Source: an uncultured Bacteroidales bacterium (GTDB taxonomy: Bacteria; Bacteroidota; Bacteroidia; Bacteroidales; WCHB1-69). From it: a DNA stretch of 64,000 bases. The stretch spans positions 29,256 to 93,255 of the forward strand of contig OMYJ01000007.1 in assembly GCA_900315245.1 (NCBI GenBank). The letters are read 5' to 3'. Below the pieces are notes generated by a model. It was given only the letters and a program-made list of their open reading frames with translations, had not been told where the DNA came from and searched no databases. Of this stretch, positions 43,496-54,340 are shown piece by piece. Position numbers and translations under genes: made by a program. Positions within the stretch are counted from its first letter, which is position 1; every line of letters begins with the position of its first letter.

Positions 43496-43588
43496 CAAAA
43501 AATATAAGGACACTGAATAATCCTGTCTTGATTTTTCAAAAAAAATAAACAACTTGTTATAGGAGGCACAACGTCCGCATAAAAAAAC

Positions 43589-43596
43589 TATTTTTG
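43589..43596 (+). promoter_or_regulatory. -7 promoter box for cstA
   Basis: TATTTTTG followed by CCGC; the leader of about 90 bases holds degenerate repeats. Confidence 0.65.
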
Positions 43597-43613
43597 CCGC
43601 TTGTTTAACTGTC

Positions 43614-43690
43614 GGCTAAAAGCCAATAGCTAAAAGCCAACAGCCAAAGTTCATAGTTATAGTCATAGTCATAGTTATAGTCATAGTTAT
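43614..43690. repeat. Word arrays in the cstA leader
   Basis: GCTAAAA/GCCAATA/GCCAACA heptamers, then alternating ATAGTT and ATAGTC hexamers up to the start codon. Confidence 0.88.
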
Positions 43691-45136
43691 ATGGTAACAT
43701 TCTGTATTTCTTTAGCATTACTCGTTCTCGGGTACCTGTTTTACGGACGTTTCGTGGAGAAGGTGTTCGGTGTGGATGAAAAACGTCAGACCCCGGCCAC
43801 CACGATGGCCGACGGCGTGGATTACGTGCCGATGAAGCCGTGGAAACTCTTCCTGATCCAGTTTCTGAACATCGCTGGTGTTGGTCCGATCTGCGGTGCC
43901 ATCATGGGGGCGCAGTTTGGCACTGCCTCATATCTTTGGATTGTCTTTGGTTGCATCTTCGGCGGTGCCGTCCACGACTATCTTTCCGGTATGATTTCCC
44001 TTCGGAACAATGGCTGCAGCCTTCCAGAAACCCATGGCACCTACCTCGGTAACGGGGTCAAGCAGTTCATGCGCGGTTTTATGGTGCTGCTGATGATTCT
44101 GGTCGGCGTGGTTTTCGTGAACACACCTGCGCAACTGTTGCAGACCCAGTTCACCCCCAATATGAGTGTCTATATCTGGGTGGTTATCATCTTGCTTTAC
44201 TATCTGGTAGCCACATTGTTACCCATTGATAAGGTGATTGGGCGCATCTATCCTGTGTTTGGCTTTCTACTGATGGGTATGGCTGTGGCCATCGTGGTTG
44301 CCTTCGCCATTTACCGGCCTGAAATCCCCGAAATCTGGAGCGGATTGCAGAACCGTCATCCGCAGGCCGCCACCAATCCCATCTTCCCGATGATGTTCAT
44401 CAGCATCGCGTGCGGTGCAGTTTCTGGTTTCCATGCCACGCAATCGACCTTGGTGGCGCGCTGCATGACCAATGAACGTCAAGGTCGCCATATCTTCTAC
44501 GGTGCCATGATTGTGGAGGGTATCGTCGCCCTGATCTGGGCAGCCGCGGCCGCCTACTTCTACCATTCTGATGCAGCGTTGCAGTCCAAGAGCGGTCCAG
44601 CCATGGTCGGCCATATAGCCAACACGTGGTTTCCTGTGGTTATCGCGGTCATCACGATTCTCGGTGTCATTAGCGCGGCGGTCACTTCCGGCGACACAGC
44701 GTTGCGCTCCGCCCGTCTCATCGTTGCCGATTTCATGCATCTGGAGCAGAAAAGTATCAAAAAACGTTTGTGGATTGCCATTCCGCTCTTCGCTGTCACG
44801 GGTGGACTGCTTGTGTTCAGCCTTGCTGCTCCGTCAGGCTTCCAGGTAATCTGGCAGTATTTCTCCTGGGCCAACCAGCTGCTCGCCGCCTTCACTTTGT
44901 GGGCAGTCACCGTCTATCTACGTCGCAATAAGGAAAAACCCTACTATTGGATTGCGCTGATTCCGGCGCTTTTCATGACGATGGTCACGGTCAGCTTCGT
45001 GTTCGTCTCCCCAACATTCCTCGGTGCATTCCTTCCCCGCACGGTAGGTTACATCCTCGCCGCTGTGGTCACGGTTGGCACGGTGTGCTGGTTCTTCCAT
45101 AAGGAAGGCCGTAAGGGAATGAAGAATGAAGAATGA
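43691..45136 (+). CDS. cstA: CstA-type peptide transporter (carbon starvation protein)
   Basis: 481 residues, about 13 membrane helices, the short form found in Bacteroidota. Family landmarks: DYVPMKPWKLFLIQFLNIAG, GVGPICGAIMGAQFG, GGAVHDYLSGMISLRNNG, ISIACGAVSGFHATQSTLVA and SGDTALRSARLIVAD. CstA proteins import peptides or pyruvate, often during carbon limitation; which one applies here cannot be read. A peptide role would fit the amino-acid-degrading enzymes in this window. Confidence 0.93.
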   Translation: MVTFCISLALLVLGYLFYGRFVEKVFGVDEKRQTPATTMADGVDYVPMKPWKLFLIQFLNIAGVGPICGAIMGAQFGTASYLWIVFGCIFGGAVHDYLSGMISLRNNGCSLPETHGTYLGNGVKQFMRGFMVLLMILVGVVFVNTPAQLLQTQFTPNMSVYIWVVIILLYYLVATLLPIDKVIGRIYPVFGFLLMGMAVAIVVAFAIYRPEIPEIWSGLQNRHPQAATNPIFPMMFISIACGAVSGFHATQSTLVARCMTNERQGRHIFYGAMIVEGIVALIWAAAAAYFYHSDAALQSKSGPAMVGHIANTWFPVVIAVITILGVISAAVTSGDTALRSARLIVADFMHLEQKSIKKRLWIAIPLFAVTGGLLVFSLAAPSGFQVIWQYFSWANQLLAAFTLWAVTVYLRRNKEKPYYWIALIPALFMTMVTVSFVFVSPTFLGAFLPRTVGYILAAVVTVGTVCWFFHKEGRKGMKNEE

Positions 45137-45141
45137 AGGGG

Positions 45142-45861
45142 TTAGTAGTCTTCTCTTCTTAATAAATTGCTGGTAATCATTCTGTTATCTTCAACAGGGA
45201 ATCTTAAATACCCGTAATTGGCTTCGGCCACCGACATTTTGTGGTGCAGCTGTTGTGATAGTTTCCGTTGCCGGAATTCTTTCACCGCGGCTTCGGATTC
45301 GTAAAAAAGATATTGTAGGAAATCCAGAACTTGTTTGCTCTTTTTCTGTCCTTCTGCCACCATTTGCGGGGTGTTCTGACACAACACTTGGATATTCGGA
45401 ATCTGTGGCAACAGCGCTGAATAATCAGTGATATCAGCCTGTTTGTCAATGGAAAGCAGGAACAGATAATCTGCTTGCGGATATGAAAAATGAATTTTTG
45501 AAAGACCTTGATTGTTGAAGAGATAATATTCGTCTTCAAACAGCAGTCCTCCTAAAAGCGGATTCTGCTGATCCATGGATAAGGCGGTTGGTGCAGTGAC
45601 ATGGTTGGCCAGAATTACCATGTTAACATCGTATTCCATGTTGAAATTGGTGAGGTACATCGGAAATTTCAAATCGGGGTGAACATCCTCCAGCAAGATG
45701 TTCCCGATGTAGGTGCATGGAAGATCAAAGTGCTTTTGTACATTGACTGCGAAAGAAAAATGAGTCAATGGCGACTGCACCCAGCATAGCCAATAGTCTT
45801 TGGCACTCCCGAATGCATCCAAGGAGATGATTTGTGCTGTGTTTTTCTTTTTTGAAGCCAT
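45142..45861 (-). CDS. IPExxxVDY-family-like protein of unknown function
   Basis: About 239 residues from MASKKKNTAQIISLDAFG; an upstream start at 45894 would lie close to the tRNA. DYWLCWVQSPLTHFSFAVNV is a segment I associate with the Bacteroidota IPExxxVDY family, and FSYPQADYLFLLSIDK stands where that motif is expected, but the motif itself is not exact and this protein is longer than those I remember. The C-terminal third is helical and charged (ESEAAVKEFRQRKLSQQLHH). Cytosolic, no known activity. It follows tRNA-Ala by 49 bases. Confidence 0.45.
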   Translation of the reverse strand: MASKKKNTAQIISLDAFGSAKDYWLCWVQSPLTHFSFAVNVQKHFDLPCTYIGNILLEDVHPDLKFPMYLTNFNMEYDVNMVILANHVTAPTALSMDQQNPLLGGLLFEDEYYLFNNQGLSKIHFSYPQADYLFLLSIDKQADITDYSALLPQIPNIQVLCQNTPQMVAEGQKKSKQVLDFLQYLFYESEAAVKEFRQRKLSQQLHHKMSVAEANYGYLRFPVEDNRMITSNLLRREDY

Positions 45862-45910
45862 GGGAAAGATTAAAACAGAACTTCTTAAAGACAACTCTGT
45901 TTCCTAATAG

Positions 45911-45984
45911 TGGAGCGTATGAGAATCGAACTCACGACCTCTTGACTGCCAGTCAAACGCTCTAGCCAACTGAGCTAACGCCCC
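45911..45984 (-). tRNA. tRNA-Ala (GGC)
   Basis: 74 nt: acceptor GGGGCGT/ACGCTCC with the G3-U70 wobble that marks alanine tRNAs, D-stem GCTC/GAGC, anticodon loop CTGGCAG (GGC), discriminator A, no encoded CCA. It lies 34 bases after rpsJ with no promoter seen, so it may be read from the ribosomal-protein transcript. Confidence 0.95.
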
Positions 45985-46018
45985 AAAGTAAGCCTGATGA
46001 TCAGGCTATTGTCCTACT

Positions 46019-46333
46019 TCAGACTTTGATTTCAACGTCAACGCCGCTGGGCAATTCCAGCTTCATCAAAGCGTCGATGGTCTGAGTGGTGGTACCGTAA
46101 ATGTCCAGGATTCTCTTGTAGGTGGAAAGCTGGAATTGCTCTCTTGACTTCTTGTTGACGAAGGTGGAGCGGTTCACGGTGAAGATTTTCTTGTGGGTCG
46201 GAAGCGGAATAGGGCCAACGAGCACCACTTTGTCGTCCTTCACGCTGTTCACAGTCTTGACGATCTTCTCGGCAGACTTGTCAACCAACGTGTGGTCGAA
46301 TGATTTCAGTTTGATTCTAATTCTATGAGCCAT
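46019..46333 (-). CDS. rpsJ: 30S ribosomal protein S10
   Basis: 104 residues with the S10 signatures [40 protein letters not shown] and [12 protein letters not shown]10 is a 30S head protein and also NusE in antitermination. In most Bacteroidota it links the str genes to rplC and the S10 operon; here tRNA-Ala and an unrelated gene follow instead. Confidence 0.97.
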   Translation of the reverse strand: MAHRIRIKLKSFDHTLVDKSAEKIVKTVNSVKDDKVVLVGPIPLPTHKKIFTVNRSTFVNKKSREQFQLSTYKRILDIYGTTTQTIDALMKLELPSGVDVEIKV

Positions 46334-46407
46334 TTATCTTTATTGTTTAATTGTTTAACCGTTATTTATTGGCAGTAGCCAGTTTACATTTGCTTGTTTG
46401 TTTTTTT

Positions 46408-46438
46408 GTGAACAGTGAACAGTGATTAGTGATCAGTA
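46408..46438. repeat. Heptamer array between fusA and rpsJ, AGTGAAC type
   Basis: AGTGAAC, AGTGAAC, AGTGATT, AGTGATC inside the 126-base fusA-rpsJ gap. Confidence 0.85.
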
Positions 46439-46459
46439 TGTTCATCGTTCATTCATTCT

Positions 46460-48553
<2,094 letters not shown>

Positions 48554-48607
48554 CGTTTCGAAAACTGTACGGTAAGGTGAAATGAAAATGGGGGTGGCGT
48601 GGCCGGA

Positions 48608-49075
48608 CTACATGCGCATGTGAGCGAATGCCTTGTTGGCCTCTGCCATTCTGTGAATCTCCTCTTTCTTCTTGAAAGCGGCGCCTTCACTCTTGTATGC
48701 TGCCATGATCTCCTGGGCAAGCTTGTCAGCCATCGTTTTCTCGTGGCGTTTGCGTGCGAAGGTGATCAGGTTCTTCATACCTACAGACTGCTTTCTGCCC
48801 GGCTTGATCTCCTCGGGGACGGGGAGGGTGGTACCACCCACGCGGCGGCTCTTGACCTCCACGCTCGGGGTGACGTTTTCGAGGGCTTTCTTCCACACTT
48901 CGAGACCGTTCTCCTTGGTCTTCTCGCTCACGATGTCGATAGCGCCGTAGAAGATTTCGAAAGCAAGGTTCTTTTTGCCTTTCAACATGATGTTGTTGAC
49001 GAATTTGGTTACCTGTTCGTCATTGAATTTCGGATCCGGAAGAATGATCCTTTTCTTTGCATGTGAATTTCTCAT
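48608..49075 (-). CDS. rpsG: 30S ribosomal protein S7
   Basis: 155 residues: [55 protein letters not shown] and [20 protein letters not shown] are the standard S7 landmarks. Primary binder of the 16S 3' domain. Lies 80 bases behind rpsL and 54 before fusA. Confidence 0.97.
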   Translation of the reverse strand: MRNSHAKKRIILPDPKFNDEQVTKFVNNIMLKGKKNLAFEIFYGAIDIVSEKTKENGLEVWKKALENVTPSVEVKSRRVGGTTLPVPEEIKPGRKQSVGMKNLITFARKRHEKTMADKLAQEIMAAYKSEGAAFKKKEEIHRMAEANKAFAHMRM

Positions 49076-49155
49076 ACTTTTGTATCTTCAATAATTTTGG
49101 TTATTTACTCTTGAATCGCCAATCGCGGCGTTCAATTTACACTTTAAGGGAATTT

Positions 49156-49542
49156 TTATTTACCAGCGGCTTTTTTGGGACGTTTTGCACCGTATTTGGA
49201 GCGTCCTTGCAGACGGCCGTCAACGCCGGCGGAGTCAAGGGCACCGCGAACGATGTGATAACGGACACCGGGGAGGTCTTTCACACGACCGCCGCGCACC
49301 AGCACGATGCTGTGCTCCTGCAGGTTGTGGCCTTCACCGGGGATGTAGGCGTTCACCTCTTTGCCGTTGGTCATTCTAACTCTGGCCACCTTACGCATGG
49401 CTGAATTAGGTTTTTTCGGCGTGGTGGTGTACACTCTCAAGCAAACACCGCGTCTCTGCGGGCATGCGTCCAAAGCCTTTGACTTACTTTGAGCGGTAAG
49501 TCTTTTTCTTCCCTTTCTTACTAATTGTTGAATGGTAGGCAT
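49156..49542 (-). CDS. rpsL: 30S ribosomal protein S12
   Basis: 128 residues: [55 protein letters not shown] and [20 protein letters not shown]. The lysines of KKPNSA and GGRVKDLP, where streptomycin-resistance changes occur, have the sensitive (wild-type) residues. First gene of the str operon, with a promoter at 49604. Confidence 0.97.
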   Translation of the reverse strand: MPTIQQLVRKGRKRLTAQSKSKALDACPQRRGVCLRVYTTTPKKPNSAMRKVARVRMTNGKEVNAYIPGEGHNLQEHSIVLVRGGRVKDLPGVRYHIVRGALDSAGVDGRLQGRSKYGAKRPKKAAGK

Positions 49543-49603
49543 AAACTTTTTTTCCTTTTAATTTTTTGATTTTAAGTTCTTTTTACACTAAAATTTCGGG
49601 CTG

Positions 49604-49611
49604 CAAAAATA
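49604..49611 (-). promoter_or_regulatory. -7 promoter box for the str operon
   Basis: Minus strand TATTTTTG followed by CAGCCCGAAA, leader about 60 bases. It shares 17 consecutive bases with the rpsT promoter region. Confidence 0.75.
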
Positions 49612-49688
49612 CACTTTTTTTAATTCCCAATCATTGAGGCAAATAATTTTTTTTCAACAGGTGTTTATTTTGCCGAAACACGTTTTTG

Positions 49689-49755
49689 TGACGTGAGACG
49701 TGAGACTTAAGACGTGGGACTTAAGACGTTAGACTTTTGACTTGAGACGTGAGAA
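49689..49755. repeat. Heptamer array, GAGACTT type
   Basis: About nine 7-bp units: GAGACGT, GAGACTT, AAGACGT, GGGACTT, TAGACTT and variants. Confidence 0.9.
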
Positions 49756-49804
49756 TTTTGGGTAGTGTCATGCTTACGTCTAATGTTTTCATTTACATCC
49801 CATT

Positions 49805-49880
49805 CATCGTTTTTTATCGTTTCATCGTTTCATCGTTTCATCGCTTCATCGAAAAATTCGCATAATTCGCATAATTCGCC
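49805..49880. repeat. Octamer CATCGTTT and nonamer AATTCGCAT arrays
   Basis: CATCGTTT units 8 bases apart, then three AATTCGC units 9 bases apart. The right half is translated as the last residues of the 49838 gene. Confidence 0.9.
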
Positions 49881-50902
49881 GACAATGCAATCGTATAAAC
49901 CTTTTCCCCGTCGTCATGAATCACTACGATGCGGATGTTTTGTTCATCTTGCTCGATTTTTATCCGAGCATTCGGGGATTGCGGCGCGGAATTGACAACC
50001 AATGAACCGTAGCCGCTATAGCTATAACTGTATTCTGTTCGGTCAGGGTCGAAATCCGGAAGCGCTATACCATTTATATATATATAGGACAACCGTTTGT
50101 TATACACCATTTCGATGTCGTCGATGGACAGCTTGTCGCCTGAGTGGCCGCCTTTGGCGATCTTGTTGGTGGAGAAGCAGGCCAAGATGTACGAAGGCGT
50201 GCGCGTGGCGGACTTCACCACACGGTTCTGTTCGTCATAGTAGGTGAAGGCGAACTTGTACTGGTGCCATTTCCCGTCGTTGGGGTCTTTGAACTCGCAG
50301 AAGGCGTTTCCGATCTTGCCCTTCTGCGCCGTGGCGGGAGTGTGTGTCGAGATGTCTTTGTACGCTATGTTGCCGTGGAGGTGGAACTTCGCGACGGCCA
50401 CATTGGAGGGCTTCTTCATGTCGAACTTGCACCAGAAATAGACCGAGTCGGGGCGGCCGGTGAAAGCCATGGCGGCCTTGTGCCCGCATTTGTTGTCCTT
50501 GTCGCTGTAGGTGCAGTTGTCGGGGTTCTTGTTGTCCGTTGAGGCGAACTGCATCTGTCCCGTGGTGAGCACCCCGTTGACGATATTGCCCGCGAGCGAG
50601 GTCGATTGGATCTCGCAGCCGTAGCCCGTGTGGCCCGACACGCGGTTGCTGTGGTTCTTGGTCATCGGACCGCACCCCCACGAGTAGATGCCCTTCAGCT
50701 GGCAGTCCGCGTCGCCGTAGGAGTGCCACTGCTTGGGCACGGCATCCCCTTTCCCGACACTCGTCCACTGCTCAAAGTCGCGGTTCGCCATCTGCGTCTG
50801 CGCGACAGCGTAATTGATAATGGATAATGGATAATTGATAATTAAACTCGTCATTACGAGCCACAACCTTCTATTTCGCTTACTATTCATCGTTTCATTC
50901 AT
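49838..50902 (-). CDS. Exported PCMD-like (putative carbohydrate metabolism) protein whose ends come from repeats
   Basis: 354 residues. The middle (NRDFEQWTSVGKGDAVPKQW, VYFWCKFDMKKPSNVAVAKF, HQYKFAFTYYD, SYILACFSTNKIAKGGHSGD, KLSIDDIEMVY) matches the two-part PCMD layout of secreted Bacteroidota proteins. The N-terminus is unusual: MNETMN comes from a CATCGTTT array, and the hydrophobic signal core LIINYPLSIINYA is encoded by GATAATG/GATAATT heptamers (50811-50845). The last 16 residues, including ANYANYANFSMKR and the stop, come from the array at 49805. Role in glycan binding is only suggested by the family name. Confidence 0.7.
   Translation of the reverse strand: MNETMNSKRNRRLWLVMTSLIINYPLSIINYAVAQTQMANRDFEQWTSVGKGDAVPKQWHSYGDADCQLKGIYSWGCGPMTKNHSNRVSGHTGYGCEIQSTSLAGNIVNGVLTTGQMQFASTDNKNPDNCTYSDKDNKCGHKAAMAFTGRPDSVYFWCKFDMKKPSNVAVAKFHLHGNIAYKDISTHTPATAQKGKIGNAFCEFKDPNDGKWHQYKFAFTYYDEQNRVVKSATRTPSYILACFSTNKIAKGGHSGDKLSIDDIEMVYNKRLSYIYINGIALPDFDPDRTEYSYSYSGYGSLVVNSAPQSPNARIKIEQDEQNIRIVVIHDDGEKVYTIALSANYANYANFSMKR
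50811..50845. repeat. GATAATG heptamers inside the signal-peptide codons
   Basis: GATAATG, GATAATG, GATAATT, GATAATT in phase; 7 is not a multiple of 3, so successive units are read in shifting frames. Confidence 0.85.
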
Positions 50903-51009
50903 CGTTTCATCGTTTCATCGCTTCATCGTTTCATCGTTTCATCGCCTCATCGTTTCATCGTTTCATCGCTTCATCGTTTCATCGCTTCATCGCCTCATCG
51001 CCTCATCGT
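50887..51009. repeat. Octamer array, CATCGTTT type (about 14 units)
   Basis: Long run of CATCGTTT, CATCGCTT and CATCGCCT units filling the spacer and touching the stop codon of the next gene. Confidence 0.93.
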
Positions 51010-52148
51010 CAGTCCCGCCAGAACAACGTCCGCACATACTCCGAGAAATAGACCCGCCAGTTCCGCCAGGTGTGGCCGCCTGCGGAGCTGTACATCGTGT
51101 AGGGGATGTGTTTGCGCTGCATCTTCTTGCAGAATTTGTTGATGCGGTAGTGGAAGAGGTCACAGGTGCCGCCGCTGATCCAGTATTGGGAATAAGTGCT
51201 CTGCGGCAACTGCTTTTTCCCGACTACTGGCGAGAACAGTCCGATGGACGAGAAAGTGCTGTCGTAAAGGTTGGCAAGGTTGGCGGATTGTTTCGCACCG
51301 GCGGAAAGACCGGCCACGGCACGTTGCCCCGGACGTTGGGAAAAAGAGTAGCGTCCGCTCAGGAATGAGTCGATTTCGGGGTAGCATTTTTCGAACTCCA
51401 TCTTGTTCCAAGTATGGTAGAGCAAAATGTTCTTGAACAAACCGACCTCCTCTTTTTGTGATATCAGGCATACGGGGTTGGCATCCGGCATGACCAAAAT
51501 CATGGGCTTTGCTTTTTCCTGAACGATCAGATTGTCAAGTATCTGTGCTGCTCTTCCCCGGTCATTCCACGCTGTTTCGTTGCCGTTGAGTCCGTGAAGT
51601 AGATAGAGAACGGGGTAAGAAACGCTTTCCGAATAGTGTGGCGGGGTGTAAACGATGACTCGTCTGGGCTTCTCCTCATTCCTGCTTTGGAACACCAGCG
51701 TGTCCATCTTCCCGCGCATCGGGTTGCTCACATAGAGATCAGTTTGTGTCGTGCCGTTGAGGATGAAGACACTCATTTTTTTGCTCTGCACTCGGATAGA
51801 ATCAGGGTTGTTGGGGTCGGGAAAACGTCGCGTGTCGCTCCCGAACTGGTAAGTGTAAACCTCCGGTGGCAAGGGTGGGGTGGTGTAAGCCCATAATCCG
51901 GAACTGTCTTTGGACATCTTTGCGGAATGGTAATTCTCGGTGCGGATGATCGGGGTCTCCTTCCGCAGTTTGCAGTCGCAATAGACCTTGACCGACTTCG
52001 CGTCGGGGTTTTGGTATAGAAACGTCACAGACCCGTCAGGATGCAGGAAGATGGAATCACGTGGCGCCTCCTGCGCGTTCCCACAGGTCAGAGACAGTAT
52101 TAACAAGACAATTAGTACGCAGAGTGTCATTTTATTTAGATTTTTCAT
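51009..52148 (-). CDS. Exported esterase (feruloyl-esterase-like alpha/beta hydrolase)
   Basis: 379 residues with a signal peptide (ending CGNA, before QEAP). Residues about 30-120 form an Ig-like/CBM48-like part (FLYQNPDAKSVKVYCDCKLR, WAYTTPPLPPEVYTYQF). The catalytic domain has VLYLLHGLNGNETAWNDRGR, the nucleophile elbow AVAGLSAGAKQSANL and the end AGGHTWRNWRVYFSEYV with the His. This is the layout of XynZ/Fae1-type esterases acting on plant polysaccharide esters, though the substrate is not proven. It overlaps the glycosyltransferase by 17 bases. Confidence 0.85.
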   Translation of the reverse strand: MKNLNKMTLCVLIVLLILSLTCGNAQEAPRDSIFLHPDGSVTFLYQNPDAKSVKVYCDCKLRKETPIIRTENYHSAKMSKDSSGLWAYTTPPLPPEVYTYQFGSDTRRFPDPNNPDSIRVQSKKMSVFILNGTTQTDLYVSNPMRGKMDTLVFQSRNEEKPRRVIVYTPPHYSESVSYPVLYLLHGLNGNETAWNDRGRAAQILDNLIVQEKAKPMILVMPDANPVCLISQKEEVGLFKNILLYHTWNKMEFEKCYPEIDSFLSGRYSFSQRPGQRAVAGLSAGAKQSANLANLYDSTFSSIGLFSPVVGKKQLPQSTYSQYWISGGTCDLFHYRINKFCKKMQRKHIPYTMYSSAGGHTWRNWRVYFSEYVRTLFWRD

Positions 52149-53268
52149 GATCTTCGATGGCCTCTTTCAGCATTTCTTCAAACTGGGTGATGGAATTGTC
52201 GATGTTGTACTTCGCGGCAGATTCGGAATATATCTTTTCCATTCGTTGTTTCTCTTCAGGATTGTCGAGCCAGTAGTCGATGGCGCGGGCGAGGTCTTTG
52301 GGGTCGCCGGCTTTGAACAGACTGCGTTCGTCAAGGGCGAACTGCTTGGTGGCGGAAAGGGAGCTGTTGGAGATGACCGGCACCAGCCCGGTGGCGAAGG
52401 CCTCGATACAGGAGATGGCCTCCGATTCCATGTCCGATGCGTGAACGTACAAGTCGCACTGCGCCAGCAAGTTGATCAGTTTTTCCTTTGGGAGATAGGT
52501 GAAGATGGGCGGATTCTTCAGTTGCTGTCCTAATTTGTAATATTGTTTGAATTTCGGACCTTTTCCGGCGAAAACCAGCTGGATTTTGTCGCCGTATTTG
52601 GAATATTGCAACGCATTTATGATGATGTCTTGGCGTTTTTCACCGGCCAGCCGTCCGACCATCATGATGAGGATTTTGTCGGCAAACATAGGCTCTTTGG
52701 GCCGCTTCGTCCAAGTGAAATCCGACTGGATGCCATTGGAGATAGCATGGATTTTGGCCGTGTACCCTCGCCTCTCAATCTCACTTGCCATAAACTGTGA
52801 TGGGGTGTGAATGTGTGTGTAATGGTTGTAGGTTACGTTCCGGAATATCTTGTAAATCATATCGTTGACCCATGTCACTTTTCCTAATCCGAAGCTGGAG
52901 GTGATGTTCTCGGCTTGCACGTGGAATGCGGATGTCGATGGTTTGCCCATTTTGTCGGCGATTTTTTTGGTCTTGTTTTCCAGCATGAAGGGCATGAAGC
53001 AGTGGACGATGTCCGCCCATTGTACCGCCTCCTTGATGATTCTTTTCTTGCATTTGGCGAATTGGAAGCCGTGTTTCTCGATCAGTCCTTGGAAAAAGGG
53101 GATTTTCAGCATGGGCATACTGTAAACGTTCTCGTGGGTCTCGTCGCAGGAGGTGAGAATCCGCACCTCGTGACCGCGTTTGCGAAGTTCGTCCGCAAAC
53201 CGTTGTGCCGAGATGCTGGTGCCGTTGTTGTTGGTGAAATAGGCGTCGATGACAAATAATATTTTCAT
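52132..53268 (-). CDS. Glycosyltransferase, GT4-like family
   Basis: 378 residues. GT-B fold: FVIDAYFTNNNGTSISAQRF near the N-terminus, the hinge and donor domain with IMMVGRLAGEKRQDIIINAL, LVFAGKGPKFKQYY and the donor-site signature ASDMESEAISCIEAFATGLV (E-x7-E). It transfers a nucleotide-sugar-derived residue to an unknown acceptor, probably a lipid. The esterase start overlaps its end, so they form an operon although their roles look unrelated. Promoter at 53371. Confidence 0.88.
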   Translation of the reverse strand: MKILFVIDAYFTNNNGTSISAQRFADELRKRGHEVRILTSCDETHENVYSMPMLKIPFFQGLIEKHGFQFAKCKKRIIKEAVQWADIVHCFMPFMLENKTKKIADKMGKPSTSAFHVQAENITSSFGLGKVTWVNDMIYKIFRNVTYNHYTHIHTPSQFMASEIERRGYTAKIHAISNGIQSDFTWTKRPKEPMFADKILIMMVGRLAGEKRQDIIINALQYSKYGDKIQLVFAGKGPKFKQYYKLGQQLKNPPIFTYLPKEKLINLLAQCDLYVHASDMESEAISCIEAFATGLVPVISNSSLSATKQFALDERSLFKAGDPKDLARAIDYWLDNPEEKQRMEKIYSESAAKYNIDNSITQFEEMLKEAIEDHEKSK

Positions 53269-53370
53269 AATGCTATATTGTTTTAAGATTTTTTAAGATT
53301 AATAATTATCTGATTTATAAGTATATAAAAATGTTAATTTCAAAAATCGGGTTTAAAAATAAAAAGTCGG

Positions 53371-53378
53371 CAAAAATA
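53371..53378 (-). promoter_or_regulatory. -7 promoter box for the glycosyltransferase
   Basis: Minus strand TATTTTTG followed by CCGAC, about 100 bases before the ATG. Confidence 0.6.
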
Positions 53379-53460
53379 CAAAGATTTTGATATGCTCGGA
53401 ATTTGTGGAAAAAAAGTATTCGAATGATGGCGTGGACTGTTTGCGGTTTGCGATAAATTG

Positions 53461-53551
53461 ACGATGATGGGTGGATGAGATGAAGAAGGCCGATGAATGA
53501 GAGATGAATGGGCGATGAAAAACGATGAAAGACGATGAATAGATGATGAAC
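53461..53551. repeat. GATGAA word array
   Basis: Irregular GATGAA/CGATGAA words with spacers of a few bases. With the promoter it accounts for the 311-base gap; no gene is seen. Confidence 0.7.
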
Positions 53552-53579
53552 GGGGAATGATACTACGACCGAATGACTC

Positions 53580-53849
53580 TTATTCAGCTAATTTGATAAT
53601 TGGCTCGTCCAATGCAATGGAAATCTGTACAAGAGTGCGAATGGTGAAATTTGGGAAACCCGTGATCCAATGCGAAACTGCCGCTTCGTCTTTCCCCAAT
53701 TTGCGCGCCAGATCACGCTGAGACATGTTCTTTTCCTTGAGAATCTTGTCGATTCGGGCAATAATGCTCGCCGACAGCTCCACCTCCGACATGATCTCCG
53801 GCGAAACTTGCTCCACTTTTGACTTGAACCACTCTTGCTTGTTGTTCAT
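53580..53849 (-). CDS. XRE-family antitoxin
   Basis: 89 residues. Residues about 28-80 are a helix-turn-helix (ARIDKILKEKNMSQRDLARK, LGKDEAAVSHWITGFPNFTI). Second gene of a two-gene unit, overlapping the toxin stop by 4 bases. In this class the regulator follows the toxin, binds it and represses the promoter. AT-rich compared with neighbours, which suggests a mobile module. Confidence 0.82.
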   Translation of the reverse strand: MNNKQEWFKSKVEQVSPEIMSEVELSASIIARIDKILKEKNMSQRDLARKLGKDEAAVSHWITGFPNFTIRTLVQISIALDEPIIKLAE

Positions 53850-54325
53850 ATTTCGAAAACGATATTGTCTGTACCTATAAGTTCCTTTTCGTTAACGCTG
53901 ATATAGCCTTTCTCGATATTTTCCTTCAGAATCTTCTCAAAACGTTGCAGGTCTAAAACATAACCAAACAGTTTAGGGTTTTCCTGATAACTCTTTGTAC
54001 TTTTCACCCCACCATTTCCAAGAATGACGATTTGTTCGGAAATGCGAAGGCAGTATAATCTTAATTTGCCCCCTTTTATGGGTATTGCATGTACATTGTC
54101 TTTCATTTTTCCTTCAGGACGGAAAAACCTTTCCAAAGCCCCTTTTTCTAAAATAACTTGCAATGCTGCGATAATTCTTTGGTAATCAGAATTATATTGA
54201 GCATTCATTTCAAATTCCGACACAAACTTCTCAAATTCGGTTGTGCCATCTTTCTCGAAGCTGATGGAGTAAAGTGTGGTTTTATTCGACTCGGATATTA
54301 TATCCAATGTGGTCTTCTTATTCAT
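53846..54325 (-). CDS. RelE/HigB-superfamily (Gp49-like) toxin
   Basis: 159 residues. The core (RIIAALQVILEKGALERFFR, AIPIKGGKLRLYCLRISEQI, VILGNGGVKSTKSYQENPK) matches the phage-Gp49/HigB fold: a helix pair, then strands with a basic LRLYCLR. Such toxins cut mRNA on ribosomes. At 159 residues it is longer than usual for HigB (about 100), with extra N-terminal residues and a C-terminal tail. Paired with the XRE gene by 4-base overlap; promoter at 54333. Confidence 0.72.
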   Translation of the reverse strand: MNKKTTLDIISESNKTTLYSISFEKDGTTEFEKFVSEFEMNAQYNSDYQRIIAALQVILEKGALERFFRPEGKMKDNVHAIPIKGGKLRLYCLRISEQIVILGNGGVKSTKSYQENPKLFGYVLDLQRFEKILKENIEKGYISVNEKELIGTDNIVFEI

Positions 54326-54332
54326 AACGCGG

Positions 54333-54340
54333 CAAAATTA
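54333..54340 (-). promoter_or_regulatory. -7 promoter box for the toxin-antitoxin pair
   Basis: Minus strand TAATTTTG followed by CCGCG, 8 bases before the ATG. A second box, TATCTTTG, lies further upstream at 54439-54446 with no gene of its own. Confidence 0.6.
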
